Shown here one piece after another: positions 1 to 5,752 of a DNA stretch of 6,916 nt. A program made the translations under genes and the position numbers. The stretch is from Methanobacteriota archaeon (GTDB lineage: Archaea; Thermoplasmatota; Poseidoniia; Poseidoniales; Poseidoniaceae), in contig PBHQ01000010.1 of NCBI GenBank assembly GCA_002719475.1, positions 1 through 6,916 of the forward strand, written 5' to 3'. The notes under the pieces are model-generated. The model saw only the letters and a list, made by a program, of their open reading frames with translations. It had not been told where the DNA came from and searched no databases. The number at the start of each line of letters is the position of its first letter. The stretch's first letter is position 1.

Positions 1-18
1 CTTTCATTTATTGGGGTT

Positions 19-3000
19 TTATTCTTCACTGTCCTCGTCGCTTTCATTCCAAATATCCTCAGTTGCGTCATACTGTGTGACTTCAATGACTTCTGACATT
101 TGCTTTGATAACCTGCCCATACGTATGTAACCTGCGATCATTAATGTCGCAAACAATGCCACTGGAAGAATCCACCAGCTCAGGAATGTGCTTTCTTCTG
201 TATCGGAGTCTAATTTGTTACATATTCCGTCCGAATCGTCATCTCCAGGGACATCTGAAGCATCTAGGGGGTTAGTTCCGCAGTCTATTTCCATTGAATC
301 TGTCCAGTCATCATTGTCGTCATCTGGGTCATCTGAGTCGCACCATTCGTCGGCATCGAAATCATTCGGCATACTGTCTGGGTCATCGATATTGGTCCCA
401 CAGAAAATCTCTTGGGAATCAGTCCAGCCATCTGAATCTTTGTCATCAGTTGGGAAGCTTAGAGGATCTTTTGGATCTGTGCCGTTCTCGTTTTCTGCGA
501 GGTCACTGGATTGGTCTCCATCATCATCTAAATCTTCAATTAACCCAGTAGAAGAGTTTCCTGTTAAATCGTCCGGTTTCCCATCAGAGTCGGTGTCCAT
601 GTATGCTGCTGCATCGTCCGGAAATGCGTCTGGGCCAACAGCACAAATTAATTCATCGCGAATGTATACCTCTACAGGGCCATCACATACTCCGTCACCA
701 TCTGTATCAGCTAATTTCGAGTCTGATTTGGAAAGCTGAAGGCTTTCGTTAACGTCGGATAATCCATCCCCATCATCGTCTAAGTCCTCAGAGAGTGAGG
801 TGTTGTATCCCGATCTTATTTCGTCAGGTTCTCCGTCTCCGTCGGTGTCAGCATCTGCGGAGGGGTCTGTTGGGAAGTAATCGTAACCACTAGTGCAGAT
901 TTCAATCTCGCCATATGTTACTGTTACTGGGCCATCACATACTCCGTCACCATCCGTATCAGGTAGTAGTGGATCTGATAGTAACTCATCCACATCCAAG
1001 ATGCCGTCGTTGTCATCATCAGTGTCTTCTGTCAAGAATGTTGACGGGGTATTCCCAAAATCGTCCGGCATTTGGTCGCCGTCAGTATCCAACAATACTG
1101 TTAGTGTAAATGTTGACGAGTTTGAAACTGTGCTTGAGTTCGCCCAAATTGTATATGTTGTTCGGCCAGTAATAATTTCAGTTGTCCCTGTAATTGTTTG
1201 GGTTGTAATATTGAATTCTAGACCTAATGGGAGTGAGCCTTCTAATTCCCAAGTAGTGATTTCTCCTCCAATATACAAAACTGCAATTTCAACCATTTCT
1301 ACCCCTTGAACTAGGGTAATTTCGTCATCTGTGAAAACTATCCCTGGCGGCGGTTCTGTGATCATTATTGTGATAACATCAGAGTCCGATCCCTCTGAGT
1401 TATTCGCCCAAACTGTATACGAAACCTCTGTTGAGATAACTTCGGGTGTGCCAGAAATTGTTCCATTATCAAAATTCAGACCAAGTGGAAGTTCTGGAGT
1501 TATTGCCCATGTGTTGATTGGTCCCCCGTTGCTTACAGGAGTTATATTTTCCATTCGCATATACTGTGTCAATTCAATTGAAGGATCTTGGTAAACAATA
1601 TTTGGAGGTTCTTCTGCGATATTTATTGTAATTTCAAACGAATAATCTCCTGCAGAATTGTTACCCCATACAGTGTAAGTCGTGGTTGGCTGATTGACTG
1701 TTGGTGTCCCACTTATTTCACCATTTGATGAATCAAAAATCAAACCTATGGGTAATTCTGGTACAATTTGCCAAGATTCGACAATTCCTCCCATTGAAAT
1801 TGGCATTGAATTCGGCATGGAGTGTAATCTCATTAGATTCAATTGCGGTGGTTCGTAGGAGAATTCTGGTGTACCAACTACCTCTATCAACATGGTCGCA
1901 GATGCTGATTCTAAACTGGTGTTTGCCCAAACAGTATACTGTGTCGTATTTTGTACAACAGCCGGAGTCCCGCTTACTTCACCAGTGTCTGAATCAATCG
2001 TAATACCTATTGGCAAATCGGGATATACGCTCCATGTTGCTTCAGCAGTAATTCCTGTAGAATTCTTGATTGAATATAACTCGTAACCATACCCCGAATT
2101 ATCTCCTCCCGAACTAACATACAGCGTACCATCAACTACTGTCAAATCAGAATTACCCGGATGTCTCAAAAACTGACCGGGAGAAAATTCTCCCAAGATA
2201 CTTGTGCCATTGACTGTCCCATCGGTCCTATACCAGTTTCTGTCGCCTTGATCTGGAAGTAACATAATGAAGTATACGTATCGACCTGCACTTACCAATG
2301 GATTCGCTTGATTGCATTTCCAAGCACCCTTAGCAACAGTAGAAACTATTTGTGTTCCGTTTACTGTTCCATCACTCTTCCAGAATTGATAACCTATACT
2401 TTCATTCTTGATATATCTCCCATAAAAATACACATTCTCATCATGAGCATGATAAGTCATGTATTTTGGTTTCCCGCAGTGTCCGCAGTCTACAGAATTA
2501 TTCCCTGGAACTGTATTGATTATTATTGTGCCATTAGCTGTTCCGTTACTAAAAATTAATTCTTCACCAATATTTGGATCGGTATCTGTATTAGCCCTGA
2601 AAAACAAATTGTCTCCGGCGGCCGTAAAGTCTCCGACACTGCTAAGTTGTAATGAAGTAATTTTCTTTGTACCGTTTTGGGTTCCATCACTAACGTACAA
2701 TTCACGATTGGCATTTTTCTTTGCTACAAAATACAAGTTCTCACCTGCACCAACAATATCTGCATAAGTAGTACCTGAGGTACCCGGATGTATCTCAATT
2801 GCAAGTTGTGTACCATTTGTTGTGCCATCACTTGTCCATATTTCATTTCCATTTACACCATCATGAGCTCTGAAGTAAGCTTTACCTTTGTATAAAGTCA
2901 TGAAATCAATGTTGCTTCCGCTGGTGCCAGGCCTGATGTCTTTGAGCATATATGTGCCACTAGGGGTGCCATCACTTACCCACAATTCAGCACCATTTTC

Positions 3001-3627
3001 ATCGAACGCTTCGAATAGCAATTTATTCCCAAGTGCAAGCATTTCATCAATTGCTGAACCACCATCTGGATTTATGTCCTTAACCAAAACTGTACCGTTA
3101 GTTGTTCCATCTGTTTTCCACAATTCACTGCCGTGGACTCCATCATTGGCTCGGAAAAATACGGTGCTACCGATAGTAATTGGCTTGACAATACCACTGC
3201 CTTCATTACCTGGCCTTATGTCTTTGATTAACACAGTACCATTTGATGTTCCATCTGTTTTCCACAACTCTTCTCCAACAACTCCATCATTTGCCGCAAA
3301 CAATAACTGATTTCCAAGCATTACAAAAGCGTCAGGATAACTTGAAGATCCCCCGGTACGGATATCATGAACCAAAGAGATGTTGTCTGGAGGAATTATT
3401 TGCCCGCTTGATGATGCAGAATAGGAAAATGTGATGTTAGCCATCTCCGTATTATTGGCTAATCTAATGTTAATTGAATCTGGAGAAATTGCGGGGTTAG
3501 AACTGGTATTTGTTAGCTCGTTTTTTGGTTCTAGAATATCATATGTTAGTTGTGAGTTTTGGCTCATTAGTAAAAGTAATACTATACAGAAAATAGCACG
3601 TGATGTTGCGGAATTAATTCTGGCCAT
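19..3627 (-). CDS. Large secreted, membrane-anchored surface protein: ELWxxDGT propeller, four Ig-like domains and Asp-rich stalk
   Basis: The product is 1202 residues and probably sits on the outer cell surface. Residues 1-26 form a signal peptide (Arg near the N terminus, then AIFCIVLLLL). Residues about 84-526 carry eight ELWxxDGT-type motifs spaced 46-58 residues apart, the mark of a beta-propeller-like repeat. Residues about 527-846 hold four putative Ig (He_PIG-type) domains, each with an LPxGLxFD...SGTP signature followed by YTVWAN. Residues about 847-1143 are thrombospondin type-3-like DTDGDG/DDDGDG repeats, expected to bind calcium. Residues about 1149-1168 are a membrane helix, followed by RMGRLSK and an acidic tail, so the C terminus should be cytoplasmic. 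The ATG at 3627 is chosen because the signal peptide begins there and a TATA-like box lies about 25 bp upstream. There is no SD motif. The ligand is unknown; adhesion or polymer binding is inference. The gene stands alone, divergent from the operon at 3851. Confidence 0.9.
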   Translation of the reverse strand: MARINSATSRAIFCIVLLLLMSQNSQLTYDILEPKNELTNTSSNPAISPDSINIRLANNTEMANITFSYSASSSGQIIPPDNISLVHDIRTGGSSSYPDAFVMLGNQLLFAANDGVVGEELWKTDGTSNGTVLIKDIRPGNEGSGIVKPITIGSTVFFRANDGVHGSELWKTDGTTNGTVLVKDINPDGGSAIDEMLALGNKLLFEAFDENGAELWVSDGTPSGTYMLKDIRPGTSGSNIDFMTLYKGKAYFRAHDGVNGNEIWTSDGTTNGTQLAIEIHPGTSGTTYADIVGAGENLYFVAKKNANRELYVSDGTQNGTKKITSLQLSSVGDFTAAGDNLFFRANTDTDPNIGEELIFSNGTANGTIIINTVPGNNSVDCGHCGKPKYMTYHAHDENVYFYGRYIKNESIGYQFWKSDGTVNGTQIVSTVAKGAWKCNQANPLVSAGRYVYFIMLLPDQGDRNWYRTDGTVNGTSILGEFSPGQFLRHPGNSDLTVVDGTLYVSSGGDNSGYGYELYSIKNSTGITAEATWSVYPDLPIGITIDSDTGEVSGTPAVVQNTTQYTVWANTSLESASATMLIEVVGTPEFSYEPPQLNLMRLHSMPNSMPISMGGIVESWQIVPELPIGLIFDSSNGEISGTPTVNQPTTTYTVWGNNSAGDYSFEITINIAEEPPNIVYQDPSIELTQYMRMENITPVSNGGPINTWAITPELPLGLNFDNGTISGTPEVISTEVSYTVWANNSEGSDSDVITIMITEPPPGIVFTDDEITLVQGVEMVEIAVLYIGGEITTWELEGSLPLGLEFNITTQTITGTTEIITGRTTYTIWANSSTVSNSSTFTLTVLLDTDGDQMPDDFGNTPSTFLTEDTDDDNDGILDVDELLSDPLLPDTDGDGVCDGPVTVTYGEIEICTSGYDYFPTDPSADADTDGDGEPDEIRSGYNTSLSEDLDDDGDGLSDVNESLQLSKSDSKLADTDGDGVCDGPVEVYIRDELICAVGPDAFPDDAAAYMDTDSDGKPDDLTGNSSTGLIEDLDDDGDQSSDLAENENGTDPKDPLSFPTDDKDSDGWTDSQEIFCGTNIDDPDSMPNDFDADEWCDSDDPDDDNDDWTDSMEIDCGTNPLDASDVPGDDDSDGICNKLDSDTEESTFLSWWILPVALFATLMIAGYIRMGRLSKQMSEVIEVTQYDATEDIWNESDEDSEE
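124..183 (-). other. C-terminal transmembrane segment of the surface protein
   Basis: This codes for residues about 1149-1168 (begins LSWWILPVALFATLMI). The outer side is acidic (DSDTEEST) and the inner side has RMGRLSK, which agrees with the positive-inside rule and a C-terminal anchor. A 30-residue tail rich in Glu and Asp follows. I see no PGF-CTERM-type or LPXTG-type sorting motif, so retention should be by a plain membrane helix. Confidence 0.85.
199..1089 (-). repeat. Asp-rich thrombospondin type-3-like calcium-binding stalk with Cys ladder
   Basis: This codes for residues about 847-1143. DTDGDGxxD and DDDxDGxxD loops alternate. An 84-residue module starting with DTDGDGVCDGP occurs at residues 890 and 974, and each copy has a Cys pair 14 residues apart (897/911 and 981/995) followed by a D-x-FP-x-D segment. 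The membrane-proximal part has Cys at 1076, 1096, 1116 and 1136, exactly every 20 residues, with EIxCGTN at alternate positions. Calcium binding and disulfide pairing are expected from the family and are not proven here. Confidence 0.82.
677..710 (-). repeat. 34-bp direct repeat, copy A (matching copy at 929-962)
   Basis: This 34-bp stretch matches 929-962 at 33 of 34 positions; the single difference is T versus C in the segment catc/tctgtatcag. It encodes DTDGDGVCDGP at residues 974-984, and the other copy encodes the same peptide at residues 890-900. The distance of 252 bp equals one 84-residue protein module. The near identity at DNA level, while the flanking sequence has diverged, points to fairly recent duplication or to gene conversion. 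Confidence 0.85.
1090..2049 (-). repeat. Four tandem putative Ig (He_PIG-like) domains in the surface protein
   Basis: This codes for residues about 527-846, in units of about 85 residues. Each unit has a W-x(4-6)-LP-x-G-L/I core, a turn of the form FDxxxGxISGTP, and a strand reading YTVWAN or a close variant. The LPxG motifs start near residues 538, 625, 713 and 799. The third unit is slightly shorter in the FD...ISGTP turn. In the fourth, SGTP has become TGTT. Such domains are common spacers in secreted adhesins and hydrolases, and I infer they hold the propeller away from the membrane. Confidence 0.82.
2050..3378 (-). repeat. Eight ELWxxDGT repeats (propeller-like segment of the surface protein)
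   Basis: This stretch codes for residues about 84-526. The recognisable motifs begin near residues 120, 168, 214, 262, 309, 356, 414 and 464. The first four are close to consensus (ELWKTDGT, ELWKTDGT, ELWVSDGT, EIWTSDGT) and the later ones drift (ELYVSDGT, a form ending in SNGT, QFWKSDGT, NWYRTDGT). Each repeat also has an L/V-x-F/Y-F strand before the motif and a V/I-KDI-x-PG-like strand after it in the early copies. The last unit (ELYSIKN near residue 516) is degenerate and may close the propeller. Seven of the eight motifs are followed at once by an N-G-T sequon. Confidence 0.85.
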
Positions 3628-3850
3628 GTTAGTGCTAGGGATTACAAGTATTTATGAAAAATCTCTCTAAATATTGCTTTTCTGCTATATTGTAGGGCTC
3701 TACGTTTACCGGAAAATAATATTGTGTGCTTACCATCATCAACTCGAGCAATGTTGCGCTGAGCCATAAATTTCACGTATAGCAAAACCATCCACGGTTG
3801 CACAAGCCCCAAAAAGGGTCAATGGTGCGTCGTAATTCAGGGGCGAGAGA
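3628..3850. other. Divergent intergenic region between the surface gene and the four-gene operon
   Basis: This 223-bp region must hold promoters for both directions. For the minus strand the box at 3649-3656 is the best candidate. For the plus strand the only AT-rich TATA-like stretch I can point to is around 3764-3773 (cataaattt), which would give a 5' leader of about 50 bases; this is weak. The minus strand also has a 49-codon basic open frame (3642-3791, or 41 codons from the ATG at 3767), which overlaps the proposed promoter and lacks an SD motif. I do not call it a gene. Confidence 0.5.
3649..3656 (-). promoter_or_regulatory. TATA-like box for the surface protein gene, probably leaderless
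   Basis: Read on the minus strand this is CATAAATA, centred about 25 bp upstream of the A of the ATG at 3627. Archaeal TATA boxes lie about 26 bp before the transcription start, so transcription would begin at or next to the start codon. The 15 bases before the ATG contain no GGAGG-like motif, which also fits a leaderless mRNA. The upstream BRE is not convincing. Confidence 0.45.
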
Positions 3851-4840
3851 GTGGTCGGAGAACACACTACTAGAAGTGGTGCATTGGTTGCAAACATTCT
3901 TTCTGTCAAGATGGAGATTGATGATGATGACAGGGATGTCATCGAAGCGCACGTGGAAATCTCTAACGAAGCAACCATCCCTATGGGCCAGTTAGAAGCC
4001 GTGGTGGAAACTACAGAGGGAACATCATTCCATTCATTGGATCCAATTACCAGCATAGGCCCTGGATTAACGAGAACCTTCGTTTTCAATTTCTCATCAC
4101 TTGGCGGAGAATGGACATTCAAACTCTATCACGAGTCTACATCTGGTCGCAGATCATTGGATCTAGGCCCTTACCATTCTGATTTTGAGTTGGAAAAGAA
4201 AGAGATTGGTAGAAAACCGAAGAGTTCCATGGGCGAGGGCCTGTTTGGCGGAGCCTTCGATCTTGGAATGGGAGATTTTGGAAGTGTTAGTGAAAGAGAG
4301 TTAATCGATTCACGTACCATCGAACTTGTTGACTATGAGGCTGAACATGATATTGGTGGAGGCACAAGAATAAATGTTTCAGAGCATAATGAAGCGGCCT
4401 TGACATCACCGACCGAAGAGCCTTCCCTTATACCACCGTCTCAGGAAAATTCACCAACTTTACTTACAACCCCAACAGGTCCACCCGAAACTCCCCCAAC
4501 ATCGCTATATGTTCTTCCAACACCTCCAGAATCTCCCCCGGCCGGTCCACCATCTGCTCCACCAACCGGCCCGCCAGCAGGTCCTCCCGACTCTCCCCCA
4601 GCCGGTCCACCATCAGCACCACCAACCGGTCCACCCTCCGCGCCTCTGGAAACTCCAACCGGCCCACCATCAGCACCACCTTCTGCTCCAACAGGTCCTC
4701 CCGAATCTCCTCCAGCCGGTCCACCATCAGCACCACCAACTGGTCCACACTCCACACCTCCGGAAACTCCAACCGGCCCGCCAGCAGGTCCACCTTCTGG
4801 GCCTCCAGCAGGCCCCCCTTCATCCCCTCCACAGGATTGA
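3851..4840 (+). CDS. Unrecognised protein: beta-sandwich-like N-terminal domain with a long Pro/Gly-rich tail
   Basis: The product has 329 residues and I do not recognise the family. Residues about 12-113 look like a small beta domain with alternating hydrophobic strands: ALVANILSVKMEI, an acidic DDDD turn, VIEAHVEISNEA, a TRTFVFNF strand and GGEWTFKLYHES. This recalls CARDB or other Ig-fold modules, but that is inference. Residues about 114-205 are charged and probably mostly disordered, with a Gly/Phe/Met patch at 128-144. Residues about 207-329 are a low-complexity tail of GPP, APP and SPP units. There is no signal peptide or membrane helix, so the protein should be cytoplasmic. The start is GTG at 3851, since an in-frame stop lies at 3833-3835; ATG at 3911 is the alternative but would cut into the first strand. 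The SD motif is poor (GGGGCGA). The stop overlaps the earliest possible start of the next gene, and the gene begins the operon. Confidence 0.65.
   Translation: MVGEHTTRSGALVANILSVKMEIDDDDRDVIEAHVEISNEATIPMGQLEAVVETTEGTSFHSLDPITSIGPGLTRTFVFNFSSLGGEWTFKLYHESTSGRRSLDLGPYHSDFELEKKEIGRKPKSSMGEGLFGGAFDLGMGDFGSVSERELIDSRTIELVDYEAEHDIGGGTRINVSEHNEAALTSPTEEPSLIPPSQENSPTLLTTPTGPPETPPTSLYVLPTPPESPPAGPPSAPPTGPPAGPPDSPPAGPPSAPPTGPPSAPLETPTGPPSAPPSAPTGPPESPPAGPPSAPPTGPHSTPPETPTGPPAGPPSGPPAGPPSSPPQD
4469..4834 (+). repeat. Proline-rich low-complexity tract with imperfect repeats
   Basis: This codes for residues about 207-328 of the preceding protein. The unit AGPPSAPPTGP occurs three times (residues 231-241, 251-261, 289-299), with many single TGPP, SPP and ETP units between. 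At DNA level the copies near 4601-4635 and 4714-4747 are nearly identical, so the tract is likely to change length by slippage or recombination. Because of the CC/GG-rich bias, the other frames and the opposite strand are also free of stops here; those open frames are not genes. Confidence 0.85.
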
Positions 4841-4865
4841 TATGCGAATTGCTAGGTCATCTTGC

Positions 4866-4871
4866 AGGTGA
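4866..4871 (+). promoter_or_regulatory. Shine-Dalgarno motif AGGTGA
   Basis: AGGTGA matches the archaeal anti-SD complement (GGAGGTGAT) and ends four bases before the GTG at 4876. It is the reason for preferring that start over the TTG at 4837, which has only proline-coding sequence upstream. Confidence 0.6.
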
Positions 4872-4875
4872 GAAG

Positions 4876-5145
4876 GTGAGTCAGGAGCCCTATCTTCTGG
4901 AATTATGTAGTTCTAGAGCCTCTTGGACAGTCATTCCTGAAAATGTCGAGGAGATTAATCTCGATGAAGTGGGACCTAGAATTATGGAGTGTGGTTGGGA
5001 GTTGAAAATACAGACAAGATTCTGTTGGATATTCGAAGGGGAGACCAAATTGACCCTGTACCCAAGTGGAAAATTGTTGATCAAAACCGAGAACGATGCA
5101 GATGCTCATGTCATTGCAAAGCGATATGTGAGCGAATGGATGTGA
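4876..5145 (+). CDS. Small protein resembling the C-terminal domain of ThiF/MoeB-like E1 enzymes
   Basis: The product is about 89 residues from GTG 4876 (102 if TTG 4837 is used; that start overlaps the previous stop as TTGA). From memory of the family, the order of features matches the small C-terminal module of many ThiF/MoeB/HesA-type E1-like proteins: LC-x-x-R followed by a V-x-P strand, a short LDL-type helix start (here INLDEV), a Gly after the helix (ECGW), a strand of the F-x-F type, then LTLYPSGKLLIKTENDADA, which parallels the LTxFPDGRAxIxGTxDxxxA ending of those enzymes. The nucleotide-binding adenylation domain is absent, so it cannot activate a substrate alone; it may bind a partner. 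A TATA-binding-protein-like half fold (SGK...A) is the other reading. It sits two bases before the t6A synthase gene, so translational coupling is likely. Function is unknown. Confidence 0.6.
   Translation: MSQEPYLLELCSSRASWTVIPENVEEINLDEVGPRIMECGWELKIQTRFCWIFEGETKLTLYPSGKLLIKTENDADAHVIAKRYVSEWM
5138..5145 (+). promoter_or_regulatory. Near-consensus SD motif inside the end of the upstream gene
   Basis: GGATGTGA differs from GGAGGTGA at one base. It is only one base from the ATG at 5147, but four bases from the ATG at 5150 and seven from the GTG at 5153. The second Met codon is therefore the more probable start of the t6A synthase; the protein differs by one residue only. Confidence 0.45.
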
Positions 5146-5146
5146 A

Positions 5147-5752
5147 ATGATGGTGCAACTTGATAATTCAATAATTGCAAAATTGCGTTCAGGACAAAGC
5201 ATCGTCTTTCCAACTAGTACTCAACCGGGATTGGCTTGTATTCCAGAAGCATCAGCATTAGACGCTCTGTTTTCACTCAAGAGTAGGGATGTGAACAAAC
5301 CAGTTAGTCTTGGAGTTGCTGAATTGAACGATGCTGCGGGGATAGTCAAGATACCAGAAGTAGCAGAAGAATTCCTTCAGTCCTTCCCAAAAGGGTCGAT
5401 CACCCTGTTGTTGGATGCTTTCGAAGAAATGGATTCACGCTTGGGGGGAGATAAAGTTGCCATACGCGTTCTATCACATCCGGTAGCTAGAGCACTTGCA
5501 GAATTGGTGGGGCCAATCACGGCAACTAGCGCGAATCTAGCAGGAGAGGAAGTTGCAGGTGATGTGAAATCTGCTGCCGAATCATTGGGATTAGGTATGG
5601 ATTCAGTAATTCAAGGAGATTGTGTTGGGGGCTTACCTAGCACTTTGGTACGACTGGAGGAAGCCGATGAATCGAATCTAGGGTTATTGGTAACGGTTAT
5701 CAGAGAAGGCGTTGTCTCCATTCAGGACGTGATGGCATGGGGTCCGAATTAG
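5147..5752 (+). CDS. tsaC: L-threonylcarbamoyladenylate synthase, short TsaC/YrdC type
   Basis: The enzyme makes threonylcarbamoyl-AMP from threonine, bicarbonate and ATP, the first step of the t6A37 tRNA modification; the KEOPS complex then transfers the group. The 201-residue product is the YrdC domain alone, without the extra C-terminal Sua5 domain of the long form. Family motifs are in order: FPTSTQPGL at 21-29 (family form PTDTxYGL), SLKSR at 43-47 (the KxR motif), PKGSITLLL at 81-89 (PGPxT), VAIRVLSHP at 104-112, TSAN at 127-130, PSTLV at 164-168, and IREG at 185-188. The first motif is unusual, with Ser for Asp and Gln-Pro for the usual Val-Tyr. The gene starts two bases after the previous stop, and its end overlaps the aminopeptidase gene by 16 bp, so co-expression is likely. 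YciO-like proteins of unclear function belong to the same superfamily and are the main alternative. Confidence 0.85.
   Translation: MMVQLDNSIIAKLRSGQSIVFPTSTQPGLACIPEASALDALFSLKSRDVNKPVSLGVAELNDAAGIVKIPEVAEEFLQSFPKGSITLLLDAFEEMDSRLGGDKVAIRVLSHPVARALAELVGPITATSANLAGEEVAGDVKSAAESLGLGMDSVIQGDCVGGLPSTLVRLEEADESNLGLLVTVIREGVVSIQDVMAWGPN
5725..5733 (+). promoter_or_regulatory. SD motif for the methionine aminopeptidase gene
   Basis: GGACGTGAT matches GGAGGTGAT at eight of nine positions and ends three bases before the ATG at 5737. It lies within the coding sequence of the t6A synthase gene and supports the 16-bp overlap as a real start rather than a later codon. Confidence 0.6.

Noticed and set aside
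188..1309. Plus-strand Ser-rich open frames opposite the surface protein stalk
   Set aside because: They are the complement of Asp/Gly codons (GAT, GGT) in the real minus-strand gene; the Ser-rich or His-rich products have no domain pattern.
2050..3378. Regular spacing of similar blocks as a possible CRISPR array
   Set aside because: The periodicity is about 140-170 bp, the blocks are diverged, and they translate to in-frame ELWxxDGT protein repeats.
3680..3800. Possible tRNA or structured RNA in the divergent region
   Set aside because: I found no acceptor-stem pairing, T-loop GTTCRA motif or anticodon arm that would support it.
3739..4122. 127-codon minus-strand open frame across the divergent region and the start of the operon
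   Set aside because: It is antisense to the beta-domain of the gene at 3851, has no SD or family pattern, and crosses the intergenic region.
4441..4871. Long open frames of 104-122 codons on both strands over the proline-rich tract
   Set aside because: They arise from the repetitive CC/GG-rich sequence, where stop codons are rare in all frames. They lack their own start signals and give only low-complexity products, unlike the plus-strand frame with a structured N-terminal domain.
4842..4871. ATG at 4842 as start of the small E1-like protein
   Set aside because: That ATG is in another frame and stops after nine residues at 4869-4871.
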